Assembly (NCBI RefSeq): GCF_041102775.1 | Contig: NZ_JBGCUO010000001.1 | Span: 1,240,001 to 1,304,000, forward strand | DNA: 64,000 nucleotides | Direction: 5' to 3' | Source: Alcanivorax sp. REN37 | GTDB lineage: Bacteria; Pseudomonadota; Gammaproteobacteria; Pseudomonadales; Alcanivoracaceae | In this document: positions 39,877 through 48,437 of the stretch, piece by piece | Layout of the letters: every line of letters starts with the position of its first letter | Position numbering within the stretch: position 1 is the stretch's first letter | Position numbers and translations under genes: made by a program | Notes under the pieces: generated by a model | Seen by the model: only the letters and a program-made list of their open reading frames with translations | Told to the model about the DNA's origin: nothing | The model's database searches: none

Positions 39877-40941
39877 ATGAGAGACATTCTATACGTCCTG
39901 GCAACACCTCATTTTTTCTCTGAGGGCATGTGTGGGCGAGTCAGTCATGCAATAGGATTTGTTAGGGGGATGACAGAAAACGGAGTCTCTGTGCGAGTAG
40001 TCTCTGGGCCCGACCCTGAAGGCTTTCTAAAGGAATCTAAAAGCCATAGCTCTATCGAAAGTAGATTGTTTTTTTATTTTAGGGTTGCTTGGGCGCTTGC
40101 AGTTGCTAAAGAGTCGCGTGCAGTTATTCGCTGGCGTCCAGTTCTGCCATTTATATTATTTCCTATTATATTTTATAAAAGAAAAATGATGGATGTATTC
40201 TGGGAAATAAACGGCGTGACGGGAAAAAATTCTCGCTTTCCTATTGTAAGATGGATTTCGAGTGTTTCTATATGGCTGGCGAACCTCACCGGTGCTGCCG
40301 TGGTTGTTTCAGAGAGTTCCGCAAAAGGTTTAAGGCAGGCCGGTTGGTCGAGGAAGTTGTTTGTGATTAGGAATGGCTATGACTCCACGGTCTCGTGGCC
40401 AGATATTGAAGCTCAAAGAGGGACTCCTATTTCTTTGGTTTATTTTGGGGCTTTCCAGAGATATTATGACTGGAATGTTTTGATATCTGTTTATGAGCAG
40501 GCGCGGGAATCTGGACTGGTTTCTAACTTGATGATTTGGGGGTTTGAAAGAGAGTTTAATGTTTCCGGTATTGAAGTGATGGGTAGGTTCAATATTCATG
40601 AATTGCCGAAGAGTTTAAGCGGTTTAGTAAACCCGGCGCTTGTTCTTCATACGGACGATAGTCAGCTTTCCTATGAGGGAAGCCCAATGAAACTTTATGA
40701 ATATTTATCGACTGGGCTTCCGGTAGTAGTGTCGGATAGCCAACGAGAAAAGATAAGTGCGAATTTTCATGTTTATTGGTACAAGGCGGGCTGTGGAAAA
40801 TCTCTCAAAGAAGCGATTTTCATGGTGTCGTCTCGATATGAAGAAGCGCTACAATTATCTCGCGGTAATGTTTTTCTTGCTGAGAGTCTAGGCTCTTGGG
40901 GAGTGGTGACGAGAGAGTTTGCAGAGCTGGTTAATAATTAG
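39877..40941 (+). CDS. Glycosyltransferase (GT4-like)
   Basis: The 354-residue product has a GT-B architecture: N-terminal domain beginning RDILYVLATPHFF and including a cluster of basic residues, then the linker VVVSESSAKGLRQAGWSRKLFVIRNGYD and a C-terminal donor-binding domain with VYFGAFQRYYDWNVLI and the E-x7-E-like segment SYEGSPMKLYEYLSTGLPVVVSDS. It transfers a sugar to the lipid-linked unit; donor and acceptor are unknown. ATG 39877 with GAGAAGG upstream is taken, not the in-frame TTG 39847. Confidence 0.8.
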   Translation: MRDILYVLATPHFFSEGMCGRVSHAIGFVRGMTENGVSVRVVSGPDPEGFLKESKSHSSIESRLFFYFRVAWALAVAKESRAVIRWRPVLPFILFPIIFYKRKMMDVFWEINGVTGKNSRFPIVRWISSVSIWLANLTGAAVVVSESSAKGLRQAGWSRKLFVIRNGYDSTVSWPDIEAQRGTPISLVYFGAFQRYYDWNVLISVYEQARESGLVSNLMIWGFEREFNVSGIEVMGRFNIHELPKSLSGLVNPALVLHTDDSQLSYEGSPMKLYEYLSTGLPVVVSDSQREKISANFHVYWYKAGCGKSLKEAIFMVSSRYEEALQLSRGNVFLAESLGSWGVVTREFAELVNN

Positions 40942-41138
40942 TTTTGTTGTTCTTGAGGCTCGGTGCATTGTGTTATTGGCTTTACGTCTAAAGACGATGT
41001 CAGTGTTTCGTTATTTGAGATACAATTGTAGTTACATTAAGGTTAAGTAGTAAAAGGCTGGGTTTCGTCTAAAGTTTTCTGAGATTGGGTGGAGTAATGT
41101 TCTGCATGTAAACTATTATGAGGTTGCCATGCGTGTAG

Positions 41139-41396
41139 AAAAAAGCGTTCTTCCCAAGAAAGCGCATCGAGGTGTTTGCCGACGGGCGTACGTTGCAAAT
41201 CGACAACTTCCGTAAGATGACCGGTTATGGGAGGCGGGGATTCAATAAGATGAATCTCTGGCGTCAAGACAAAGGCCTGGATAGCTGTGGTGCAGCCTTC
41301 TTCCACTCTATTGAAAGAGGCGAGCCATGCCCGATTTCTCCAGAGAAAAGCGGGCATCACTATTCAGGTTACTCACCTACTGACGAGTCAAGTTGA
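41139..41396 (+). pseudogene. Remnant of bi-domain (Gfo/Idh/MocA-type) oxidoreductase, C-terminal end
   Basis: The frame after TAG at 41136-41138 reads KKAFFPRKRIEVFADGRTLQ, then IDNFRKMTGYGRRGFNKMNL, then WRQDKGLDSC and a short tail to the stop at 41394-41396. The F-A-D-G-R-x-L-x-I-D-N-F-R and K-x-N-L-W-R-Q-D-K-G segments match the C-terminus of the two-domain dehydrogenase/oxidoreductases that commonly precede heparinase-family genes in EPS loci. The first several hundred residues are missing and upstream DNA (40942-41138) is AT-rich and non-coding. The tail after about SIERGEPCPIS has lost the usual sequence, so this is a decayed fragment. Confidence 0.65.
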
Positions 41397-41421
41397 TTGA
41401 TCGAGTCAAGAGGATGCATAG

Positions 41422-43053
41422 ATGTTGATAAGGATTCTCTATACTCTTTTACCATTGAGACTACATCAGTGGTACAGCTTGCTATATTATCGAATTATAC
41501 GTCGCTTCTGGCCTTTTCGCCTGCCGCCAGTAAATGGCTTTATATTTGAGAATAGGAGATTTGATTTTCAGAAATATATGCCCTCGCCTTGGCATGGCAA
41601 CAACGAATTCACATTCTTGAATGTGAAGGGAAAGGTACGCTGGGATAAATTTGAGCCAATACCTGAACAGGCCATGCTTTGGCAGTATAATCTCCACTAT
41701 TTAGATGAGCTTTGGGCATGTAATAGCAGTAATGATATATCCTCTCAGCGTGATCTCATCTTGGCTTGGTGGGAGGCTAATAAGGAGGTCTTGGGAGTGC
41801 CTTGGGATCCTTATCCGACCTCGTTGCGAGCAGTAAATCTGTGCAAGTGGCTATGGTTAAATCCGGGGCAGATCGACAGCTGCAAGGCAGGTACTATTCT
41901 TGGGCGCCACTATATTGAGATTCGTAGGAAGCTCGAGATCCATCTTCAGGCCAATCATCTTTTTGCGAACCTTAAAGCACTTTGGTTTATACAAGCTGCA
42001 TTGCCGGAGGTTAGGTCTCGGGATTGGCAGTGGTTAATAGCAAAGATCAAGGCGCAAATTTCAGAGCAGTTTGACGATTGCGGTGGCCACTTCGAGTTGT
42101 CCCCAATGTATCACAGGATAATGCTTTGGGATCTGATGGATATGCTAGAGTTGGCGAGCGATGTAATAGATTTCAGTGTGCTGAAGCCAATCTTGGAAGA
42201 TAAAATAAGAAAAGGCCTTCGATGGGCGATTGCACTTTCACATTCTGATGGAGAAATAGCGCTATTTAATGACGGGGCGCTTGGAGGGGCTCCATCATTG
42301 AACTCCCTAATTTGCTATGCGTCAAAATTAGGGGTGGCTGAGCCTCAATTCAAGGATGGTTCTTACAGTGGCTATTTAGTAACTCGGAAAAATATTGCTA
42401 CATTAATATGTGATGCTGCTCCGGTGGGGCCTGCCTTTCAGCCAGGTCACGCTCATGCGGATAGCCTCAGTTTTGAGCTTAGTTTAGGCCTTAGTCGAGT
42501 TGTAGTGAATTCGGGTACTTCGGTCTATGAGCTAACGCCCGAACGACTCTATCAACGCTCTACAGCAGCTCACAACACTGTAGTAGTTGACGGTAAAAAC
42601 TCTTCAGATGTTTGGTCGTCGTTCCGTGTTGGGCGCAAGGCCAGAGCAAGTATTATTAGGCAAGTAATTAAAGAGGGATTCGCTGAATTTGAAGCGTCTC
42701 ACGATGGCTATAGGGGCTGCATGCACAGGCGATTGTGGCGCTTATCGGATGATAGACTGACTATCCGAGATTCCTTGAATGGGAAGTTTTGTGAAGCATC
42801 AGCTTTTTTCCATTTCCATCCAGAAGTAAAAATTAATATTTTAGATCGAGATGCTATCTGTGTTTGTGGCGGCGATTTTAAAATGAAAGTGTTTTTTTGC
42901 GGTGCGGAAAATTTGGAAGTTCGAATAAAGGATGGTTTTTGGTATCCAAAGTTTGGTGAAATGAAGGCTAATAAATTTGCAGAGGTGACATGGTCGTCTG
43001 GCGCATTGTCTACCGAGTTCAGTTGGGAGGTCATTCGTGAAGGCCAACTCTAA
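41422..43053 (+). CDS. Heparinase II/III-family protein (polysaccharide lyase-like)
   Basis: The 543-residue product has an N-terminal alpha-toroid region (WQYNLHYLDELWA, WDPYPTSLRAVNLCKWLW, HLQANHLFANLKALWFIQAAL with the NH and substrate-channel residues) and a C-terminal beta-sandwich (PGHAHADSLSFELSLG, YQRSTAAHNTVVVDGKNSSDVW). The family cleaves acidic polysaccharides. In EPS loci it may trim or release polymer, or control chain length. An AGAGG site precedes ATG 41422. It overlaps the next glycosyltransferase gene by 17 bases. No signal peptide is obvious despite a hydrophobic N-terminus, so location is unclear. Confidence 0.8.
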   Translation: MLIRILYTLLPLRLHQWYSLLYYRIIRRFWPFRLPPVNGFIFENRRFDFQKYMPSPWHGNNEFTFLNVKGKVRWDKFEPIPEQAMLWQYNLHYLDELWACNSSNDISSQRDLILAWWEANKEVLGVPWDPYPTSLRAVNLCKWLWLNPGQIDSCKAGTILGRHYIEIRRKLEIHLQANHLFANLKALWFIQAALPEVRSRDWQWLIAKIKAQISEQFDDCGGHFELSPMYHRIMLWDLMDMLELASDVIDFSVLKPILEDKIRKGLRWAIALSHSDGEIALFNDGALGGAPSLNSLICYASKLGVAEPQFKDGSYSGYLVTRKNIATLICDAAPVGPAFQPGHAHADSLSFELSLGLSRVVVNSGTSVYELTPERLYQRSTAAHNTVVVDGKNSSDVWSSFRVGRKARASIIRQVIKEGFAEFEASHDGYRGCMHRRLWRLSDDRLTIRDSLNGKFCEASAFFHFHPEVKINILDRDAICVCGGDFKMKVFFCGAENLEVRIKDGFWYPKFGEMKANKFAEVTWSSGALSTEFSWEVIREGQL

Positions 43054-44194
43054 GATGAAAGTAGTTGTCGTCACCAGCTATCCTCTTATCGAGCCAGTTG
43101 TAGCTAATAGAATGATTCCTTTTTTAAATGGTTTTTTAGAGGACGGAAGAGAAGTTCATTATTTATGCCCGTCATCAGATGGGAAACCTGTAAGCTTTCC
43201 TCACAGTGTCAGAGTTCATGAGGTGGCGCTTTCTTTAGAAAAGCCCGCAGGTTTTTTTGGACGCGCTCTTAAGGAAATGAAGGACGCGTTTAAATTGTTG
43301 AAGACGGCTAGAAAAGTTGACGCTTCTGTCTACTTAGTTACAGCACCCTCAATGTTCTTGATATTTTTATCACCGTTGTTGCTGTTGAAATACAAGGTTG
43401 TTCTCGATATCAGAGATCTTAGCTGGGAATATCTGTCTGATCAGAAGGTCTCGCAGCGATTTGCTAAATATCTATTTCGTATTATTTTTGAAAGAGCGCT
43501 GGGTTTTTTTGAGGTTGTTTCTGTTACAAATGATACCGAGTACAAGTACGTTAGTAGGAAGATGCGTCAACGCCGGGATGTAATTCAGGTCTCTAATGGG
43601 GTGTCGCAACTACAATTCGAGAGGCTTAGCAAGGTGGAGCCGTCTCAGAATGAATCCATGGTGGTATCCTATATCGGAAATGTGGGCCTTGCGCAAGACC
43701 TTTCTACTCTAGTCAAAGTTGCTGCTCTTCGACCAAAAATTAAATTTAAAATTATTGGTGCAGGTAATGATTTGCATCGAGTTCAAGAGCTTTCTAAAAG
43801 ACTCCAGCTTGTCAACGTGGAGTTTGTTGGTAGAGTGCCATGGGAAGAAGTTATTTATTACTATAATCAATCTGATGTTCTCTACGCCCAGTTGGCTCCT
43901 TGCTTTTCTGGTGCTATGCCCTCGAAGCTGTATGAGTATTTAGCAACAGGAAAGCACATTATCTATGGCGGCGGTGATCAGGCCCAAAGAATACTAATGG
44001 AGTTTTCAAATTATCAGTTAGTAGAGCCATGCGATCCCTATAAATTAGTTGGCGCCCTCGATGCCGCCAACAAGATGAAAGTAGCCTCTTTCATAAGTAT
44101 GAAAGATAGAGAGAAAGTGGCTGATAAGTATATTCGTGAGAACCAAGTGATCAAATTGAGGGACGCGCTAAGAGCTATGGAGGCAAATTTGTGA
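43037..44194 (+). CDS. Glycosyltransferase, family 4 (WbuB-like)
   Basis: The 385-residue GT-B enzyme has an N-terminal acceptor domain (VVVVTSYPLIEPVVANRMIPF) with hydrophobic membrane-contacting stretch (YLVTAPSMFLIFLSPLLLLKY), LDIRDLSWEYL, the switch VVSVTNDTEYKYVSRKM, and C-terminal donor domain (SYIGNVGLAQDLSTLVKVA, PSKLYEYLATGKHIIYGG with the EX7E-type segment). It resembles the WbuB/WbnF group. GTG 43037 follows GGGAGG at normal spacing and is preferred over ATG 43055. Confidence 0.83.
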   Translation: MKANSKMKVVVVTSYPLIEPVVANRMIPFLNGFLEDGREVHYLCPSSDGKPVSFPHSVRVHEVALSLEKPAGFFGRALKEMKDAFKLLKTARKVDASVYLVTAPSMFLIFLSPLLLLKYKVVLDIRDLSWEYLSDQKVSQRFAKYLFRIIFERALGFFEVVSVTNDTEYKYVSRKMRQRRDVIQVSNGVSQLQFERLSKVEPSQNESMVVSYIGNVGLAQDLSTLVKVAALRPKIKFKIIGAGNDLHRVQELSKRLQLVNVEFVGRVPWEEVIYYYNQSDVLYAQLAPCFSGAMPSKLYEYLATGKHIIYGGGDQAQRILMEFSNYQLVEPCDPYKLVGALDAANKMKVASFISMKDREKVADKYIRENQVIKLRDALRAMEANL

Positions 44195-45159
44195 AAGCTG
44201 CGATTACGGGAGCATCTGGCTTTATCGGCTCTCATTTAATAGACCGTCTTTCCCGTGAGTCTATCGAAGTTGTGGCGCTGTCTCGGCGGGCATTATACGA
44301 CCTGCCTGAAAACACGACTTGGGTTAAAATTGATTCCCTAGAAGATGTTGGTAACTGGTCAAGCCATCTTCACGGAGTTTCGGTTTTATATCACTTGGCG
44401 GGCATGGCTCATCAGACACGGCTGCAGGGAAATGAGGCACTCAGAGCCTTTGAGCGCATAAATGTAGATGCGACACTGTTATTGGCTGAGCATGCACTAA
44501 AGTCGGGAGTGGGCGTTTTTATATATATGTCATCAATTGGAGTGCACGGAGCTGAAACTTACGCTCCGCTGGTTCCGGATTCTTCTGTCGATCCTGTAGA
44601 TGACTATGCTGTCTCAAAGCTTAAGGCCGAGAATAAGCTTCGTGCTATTTTTGAAGGAACTAGCACTCGCTTAATTATTGTTAGGCCTCCTATGGTTTAT
44701 GCACTGAGCGCACCTGGCAATTTTCAGCGCCTTGTTCGAGCCGTGAATATTGGCGTCCCTTTACCTTTCGGTCTTTCTCGAAATAAGCGCAGCCTTATTT
44801 CTGTGTACAACTTGTGTGATGTTCTCTGGCTAACCTTTAAGCGTCAACTACCCTCTGGTACGATAATTCTGCCTTGCGAGGCAGAGCTGCGGAGTACGGC
44901 GCGAATTGTTAAAGGTATCGCAGTGGCTTTGAAGAAGCCAGCAAGGCTTTTACCCGTACCAGTTTTTATTATGAACTGGGCAGCTTGGTTACTAGGTAAG
45001 CGTAGAGCTGCCACCAAGATATTGGGCGATTTCGAGATCGATCCGCAAGCACTTGAAGACCAGTTGGGACTACGGTTTTCCGGAAGTTTTGAAGATGAGC
45101 TTTGTCGAGGGATGTCCCAGGGAAAAACCACTTCTAGAAAATTTACTCAACCAGCCTAA
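44191..45159 (+). CDS. NAD-dependent nucleotide-sugar epimerase/dehydratase (SDR)
   Basis: The 322-residue product is an extended SDR: AAITGASGFIGSHLIDRL (GxxGxxG), LYHLAGMAHQTR, SSIGVHG and the Y-x3-K catalytic pair in DDYAVSKLKAENKL, IVRPPMVYALSAPGNFQRL. It is like WbpV/Gne/WbuV-type enzymes that act on UDP-HexNAc, supplying a sugar such as QuiNAc, FucNAc or GalNAc. GTG 44191 (GGAGG upstream) overlaps the preceding stop. It is followed directly by the initiating transferase, which often uses such a sugar. Confidence 0.85.
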   Translation: MKAAITGASGFIGSHLIDRLSRESIEVVALSRRALYDLPENTTWVKIDSLEDVGNWSSHLHGVSVLYHLAGMAHQTRLQGNEALRAFERINVDATLLLAEHALKSGVGVFIYMSSIGVHGAETYAPLVPDSSVDPVDDYAVSKLKAENKLRAIFEGTSTRLIIVRPPMVYALSAPGNFQRLVRAVNIGVPLPFGLSRNKRSLISVYNLCDVLWLTFKRQLPSGTIILPCEAELRSTARIVKGIAVALKKPARLLPVPVFIMNWAAWLLGKRRAATKILGDFEIDPQALEDQLGLRFSGSFEDELCRGMSQGKTTSRKFTQPA

Positions 45160-45176
45160 CTTAATTGAGTACCTTT

Positions 45177-46187
45177 ATGCTGTGGATCGCTGTAGCAACT
45201 GTATTCGCCTTGGCGGTGATATTGACCGGGTATCTGCGCCAGTATGCGCTTAAAAAAAGCATTATCGACATTCCCAACGAGCGCAGCTCCCACACCGTGC
45301 CGACGCCACGGGGCGGGGGAGTGGCCATTGTTGTGGCGTTCTTGCTGTCGCTGCTGGTGCTGTCCGGCACCTTGCAAGGCTGGTGGTACTTGGTGGCGCT
45401 GCTTGGTGGCGGGGCCCTGTGTGCAGTAGTGGGATTCTTGGATGACCACGGGCATATTGCGGCCCGCTGGCGTCTGATCGCCCATTTCGCCTGTGCCGCT
45501 TGGGTGCTGGCCTGGATGCCGCAGCTGCCGCCCCTGCTTTGGGCGGGACACGAAATCGATCTGGGAATTGCCGGCTATGTATTGGCCGCCTTCTATTTTG
45601 TGTGGATGTTGAATCTGTACAACTTCATGGATGGCATCGACGGGATCGCCAGTGTGCAGGCCATTACCATCTGTCTGCTCGGTGGGGCGCTGTTGTGGCA
45701 AATCGGAGCCCTGGAAATCGCGACCTTGTCGTTCTTGTTAGCAGCAGCGGTAGGGGGCTTTCTGGTATGGAACTTTCCGCCGGCGCGCATCTTCATGGGC
45801 GACGCCGGCAGTGGCTTTCTCGGCTTGATGATCGGTGCCTTGGGGTTGTTTGCCGCGGTAGCACAGCCTGCATTGCTGTGGGCATGGTCGATCCTGATGG
45901 GCGTGTTCATCGTCGATGCCACCTTCACGCTGTTCCGCCGTTTGCTGCGCGGTGACAAGGTTTATGAGGCACACCGTTCCCACGCGTACCAATACGCCTC
46001 CCGTGAAGTGGGCGGCCACCGCCCAGTGACGCTGGCGGTATTGGCCATCAACCTGCTGTGGCTGGGTCCTTGGGCGTTTGCGGCCGCACTGGGCTATATG
46101 GATCCGGCGTTGTGTTTGCTGATTGCCTACCTGCCGCTGCTGGCATTGGCGCTGCGCTTCCACGCCGGCAAGCGGGAAACGGCATGA
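45177..46187 (+). CDS. wbpL: Initiating phosphoglycosyltransferase (WecA/WbpL family)
   Basis: The enzyme moves HexNAc-1-phosphate from UDP-sugar to undecaprenyl phosphate, starting unit assembly on the inner membrane. The 336-residue polytopic product has the MraY/WecA motifs IDIPNERSSHTVPTPRGGG, VVGFLDDHG, NLYNFMDGIDGIA (catalytic Asp pair), FPPARIFMGDAGSGFLG and the C-terminal HRSHAYQ loop. ATG 45177 is taken; TTG 45165 is possible. GC returns to chromosomal level here, so this gene marks the right edge of the cassette. Confidence 0.9.
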   Translation: MLWIAVATVFALAVILTGYLRQYALKKSIIDIPNERSSHTVPTPRGGGVAIVVAFLLSLLVLSGTLQGWWYLVALLGGGALCAVVGFLDDHGHIAARWRLIAHFACAAWVLAWMPQLPPLLWAGHEIDLGIAGYVLAAFYFVWMLNLYNFMDGIDGIASVQAITICLLGGALLWQIGALEIATLSFLLAAAVGGFLVWNFPPARIFMGDAGSGFLGLMIGALGLFAAVAQPALLWAWSILMGVFIVDATFTLFRRLLRGDKVYEAHRSHAYQYASREVGGHRPVTLAVLAINLLWLGPWAFAAALGYMDPALCLLIAYLPLLALALRFHAGKRETA

Positions 46188-46756
46188 AGACGCTATTGGT
46201 GCTGGGTGCCGGTGGTCACGGTAAGAGCGTTGCCGAAGCGGCACTGCTCGGCGGTGAGTGGCAGCGGGTGTGGTTTCTTGATGACAGCTATCCCGAACGC
46301 ACAATGAGTCTGGGCTGTGAGATCGTTGGTTGTGTGGCGGCGCTGGCAGAGTTCGCGGATCAAGCTCAAGGAGCTATAGCAGCGGTAGGCAATAACGAGG
46401 TGCGCGCTCAATGGTGCGACGCCATCGAGGCCGTGGGCTTGGAATTAGTGAACGTGTTCCATCCGCAGTCGATCGTCAGTCCCTCGGCCAAGCTCGGCCG
46501 CGGAATCGCGGTCATGGCTGGTGCCGTGGTTGGCACCGAGGCGGTGCTGGCTCGCGGTGCTTTGGTAAACGCCAATGCCACCGTGGACCACGACGCTCGC
46601 TTGGATGCCTTTGCTCACCTCGGAGTGGGTGTCCAGATCGCCGGCGGGGTTGTGGTGGGTGCCCATGCATGGCTACAGGCCGGCGCTAGTTGTGGCTATC
46701 ACGTGGTGGTGCCGGAAGGAGCGCGTATCGGGCCAAGTATTGGCCTTTCTGCGTAG
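46184..46756 (+). CDS. Sugar N-/O-acyltransferase, NeuD/PglD type
   Basis: The 190-residue product has an N-terminal Rossmann-like motif (LLVLGAGGHGKSVAEAALL), a nucleotide-sugar binding region (AIAAVGNNEVRAQW) and a C-terminal left-handed beta-helix with repeated hexapeptides (VSPSAKLGRGIAVMAGAVV, TVDHDARLDAFAHLGVGVQ). It transfers an acetyl group from acetyl-CoA to an amino- or hydroxyl-sugar. The start overlaps the wbpL stop (ATGA). PglD-like enzymes usually work with a DegT aminotransferase and a dehydratase, which are not in this window. Confidence 0.85.
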   Translation: MKTLLVLGAGGHGKSVAEAALLGGEWQRVWFLDDSYPERTMSLGCEIVGCVAALAEFADQAQGAIAAVGNNEVRAQWCDAIEAVGLELVNVFHPQSIVSPSAKLGRGIAVMAGAVVGTEAVLARGALVNANATVDHDARLDAFAHLGVGVQIAGGVVVGAHAWLQAGASCGYHVVVPEGARIGPSIGLSA

Positions 46757-46793
46757 TGTCTCGTGACTGCTCTCTATGAGAGCAGCACCTGCC

Positions 46794-46825
46794 GCCGGTG
46801 GCGCCCTACGCGTCACCGGCTTTTT
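46794..46825 (+). terminator. Rho-independent terminator after the acyltransferase gene
   Basis: GCCGGTG...CACCGGC stem with interior pairing and T5. It separates the O-unit operon from algC/galU/pgi. Confidence 0.75.
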
Positions 46826-46853
46826 GTTGGCGTCTTGCTGACAGGATAAGTGA

Positions 46854-48239
46854 ATGCTGAACCCCAATATTTTCCGCGCCTACGACATCCGAGGCATCTA
46901 CGGCGACACCCTCACTGACGAAATCGCTTTCGCCATCGGCCAAGCGGTGGGTTCAGTGGCGCGTGATGCGGGAGAGGTGAGGGTGGCCATTGGCCGCGAC
47001 GGGCGTCTGTCGAGCCCGGAGCTCAGCCGCCAGCTTGCCGCTGGATTGCGGGTAGCGGGTTGCGACGTGGTGGATTTGGGCATGCTGCCTAGCCCGGTGC
47101 TTTACCACGCGGTCAACACCCAGCTCGATCTCCGCTCCGCGGTGATGGTCACCGGCAGTCACAACCCGGTGGACTACAACGGCTTCAAGATCATGATCGC
47201 TGGGGAAGTGTTGTCGGCGCAGCAGATTCAACAGCTTTATCAGCGCATCGTCAGCGGTGAGTTACGGCGCGAACGGCCCGGAGAGTTGTTCCAGCGCGAA
47301 GTACTGTGCGATTACCTGGACGATGTATTGGCGCGCCACAGGCTGCCACGTCCGATGAAAGTGGTGCTCGACAGCGGCAACGGTGTCGCCGGCATGGTGG
47401 TGCCTTATTTGTTCCGCGCCATGGGCTGCGAGGTGGTGTCGCTGTTTGAAGATGTCGACGGCAGTTTTCCCAACCACCATCCCGACCCCTGTGATCCGGC
47501 GAACTTAGCCAGCTTGATTGAGGCGGTGCAGGAACACGGGGCTGATCTGGGAATTGGTTTCGACGGCGATGGCGATCGCCTCGGCGTGGTGTTGGAGAAC
47601 GGCCGTATTGTCTATACCGATGTGTTGCTGATGGCACTGGCGGAAGATCTGCTTCAGCGTAGCCCCGGCGCACAAGTGGTGTTCGACGTGAAGTGCACCG
47701 GGCAGCTATTCGGTGTCATCGAAGGTGCCGGCGGCCGCGCAGAAATGTGGAAAACCGGGCACTCGATGATCAAGCGCCGTATGGAAGAAACTGGCGCGCT
47801 GCTGGGCGGCGAGGCCAGCGGCCACATCTATCTCAGTGAAAACTGGTATGGGGTGGACGATCCGATGGTGGCCGCGGTGCGTCTGCTGCAGATCCTTGGT
47901 CGGCATGATGGTCCGGCATCGGACTACTTCGAGCGCTTTCCCATGCCGCTGACGACCCCAGAGCTGATGCTGGCTGCCACCGAAGAAACCAAGTTTCTGA
48001 TCGTGGAAGATGTGCGGGCGCAGGCCGCACTGTTCGAAGGCGCCCGCATCACGCTGCTGGACGGCCTGCGCGTGGACTTTCCCGACGGCTGGGCGCTGTG
48101 CCGAGCGTCTAATACCTCTCCCAATCTGGTGCTGCGGTTTGAAGGAGTGGATGAGCCAGCGCTGGAGCGTATCAGAGCGCAAATGATGGCTGTCGTTACC
48201 GCTGCTGCGGCGCGGCACAGCAGCGAAGGCGCGTCCTGA
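46854..48239 (+). CDS. algC: Phosphomannomutase/phosphoglucomutase (AlgC-type)
   Basis: The enzyme interconverts hexose 6- and 1-phosphates, supplying Glc-1-P and Man-1-P. The 461-residue product has FRAYDIRGIYG, the phosphoserine loop VTGSHNPVDYNGFK, the Mg site GFDGDGDRLG, the sugar-binding GGEASGHIY and the phosphate-binding RASNTSPNLVLRFEG. AGGATAAG precedes ATG 46854. It lies at the downstream edge of the polysaccharide locus with galU and pgi, forming a precursor supply group. Confidence 0.93.
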   Translation: MLNPNIFRAYDIRGIYGDTLTDEIAFAIGQAVGSVARDAGEVRVAIGRDGRLSSPELSRQLAAGLRVAGCDVVDLGMLPSPVLYHAVNTQLDLRSAVMVTGSHNPVDYNGFKIMIAGEVLSAQQIQQLYQRIVSGELRRERPGELFQREVLCDYLDDVLARHRLPRPMKVVLDSGNGVAGMVVPYLFRAMGCEVVSLFEDVDGSFPNHHPDPCDPANLASLIEAVQEHGADLGIGFDGDGDRLGVVLENGRIVYTDVLLMALAEDLLQRSPGAQVVFDVKCTGQLFGVIEGAGGRAEMWKTGHSMIKRRMEETGALLGGEASGHIYLSENWYGVDDPMVAAVRLLQILGRHDGPASDYFERFPMPLTTPELMLAATEETKFLIVEDVRAQAALFEGARITLLDGLRVDFPDGWALCRASNTSPNLVLRFEGVDEPALERIRAQMMAVVTAAAARHSSEGAS

Positions 48240-48437
48240 CAACCTGTGTTCGGCGCGTGCCACAGCGCTGGCTGCGAGGCGTACAGCCGTAGTGACCTCA
48301 CCAAGGCATCGATCCCAGTATCACCCGTTTGTTCTGCCATTCCGGCTTGGCTGGCACTGCGCTAGTGTCAGCACTTCCCGATCGCCGATGTCAGTGAGCG
48401 GCAGGGCACTCTGGGCCCACGCTATTTCGAGGAATCT

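Noticed and set aside
41043-41360. Minus-strand open frame opposite the oxidoreductase remnant
   Set aside because: The + strand matches a known enzyme C-terminus, so the minus frame is a shadow.
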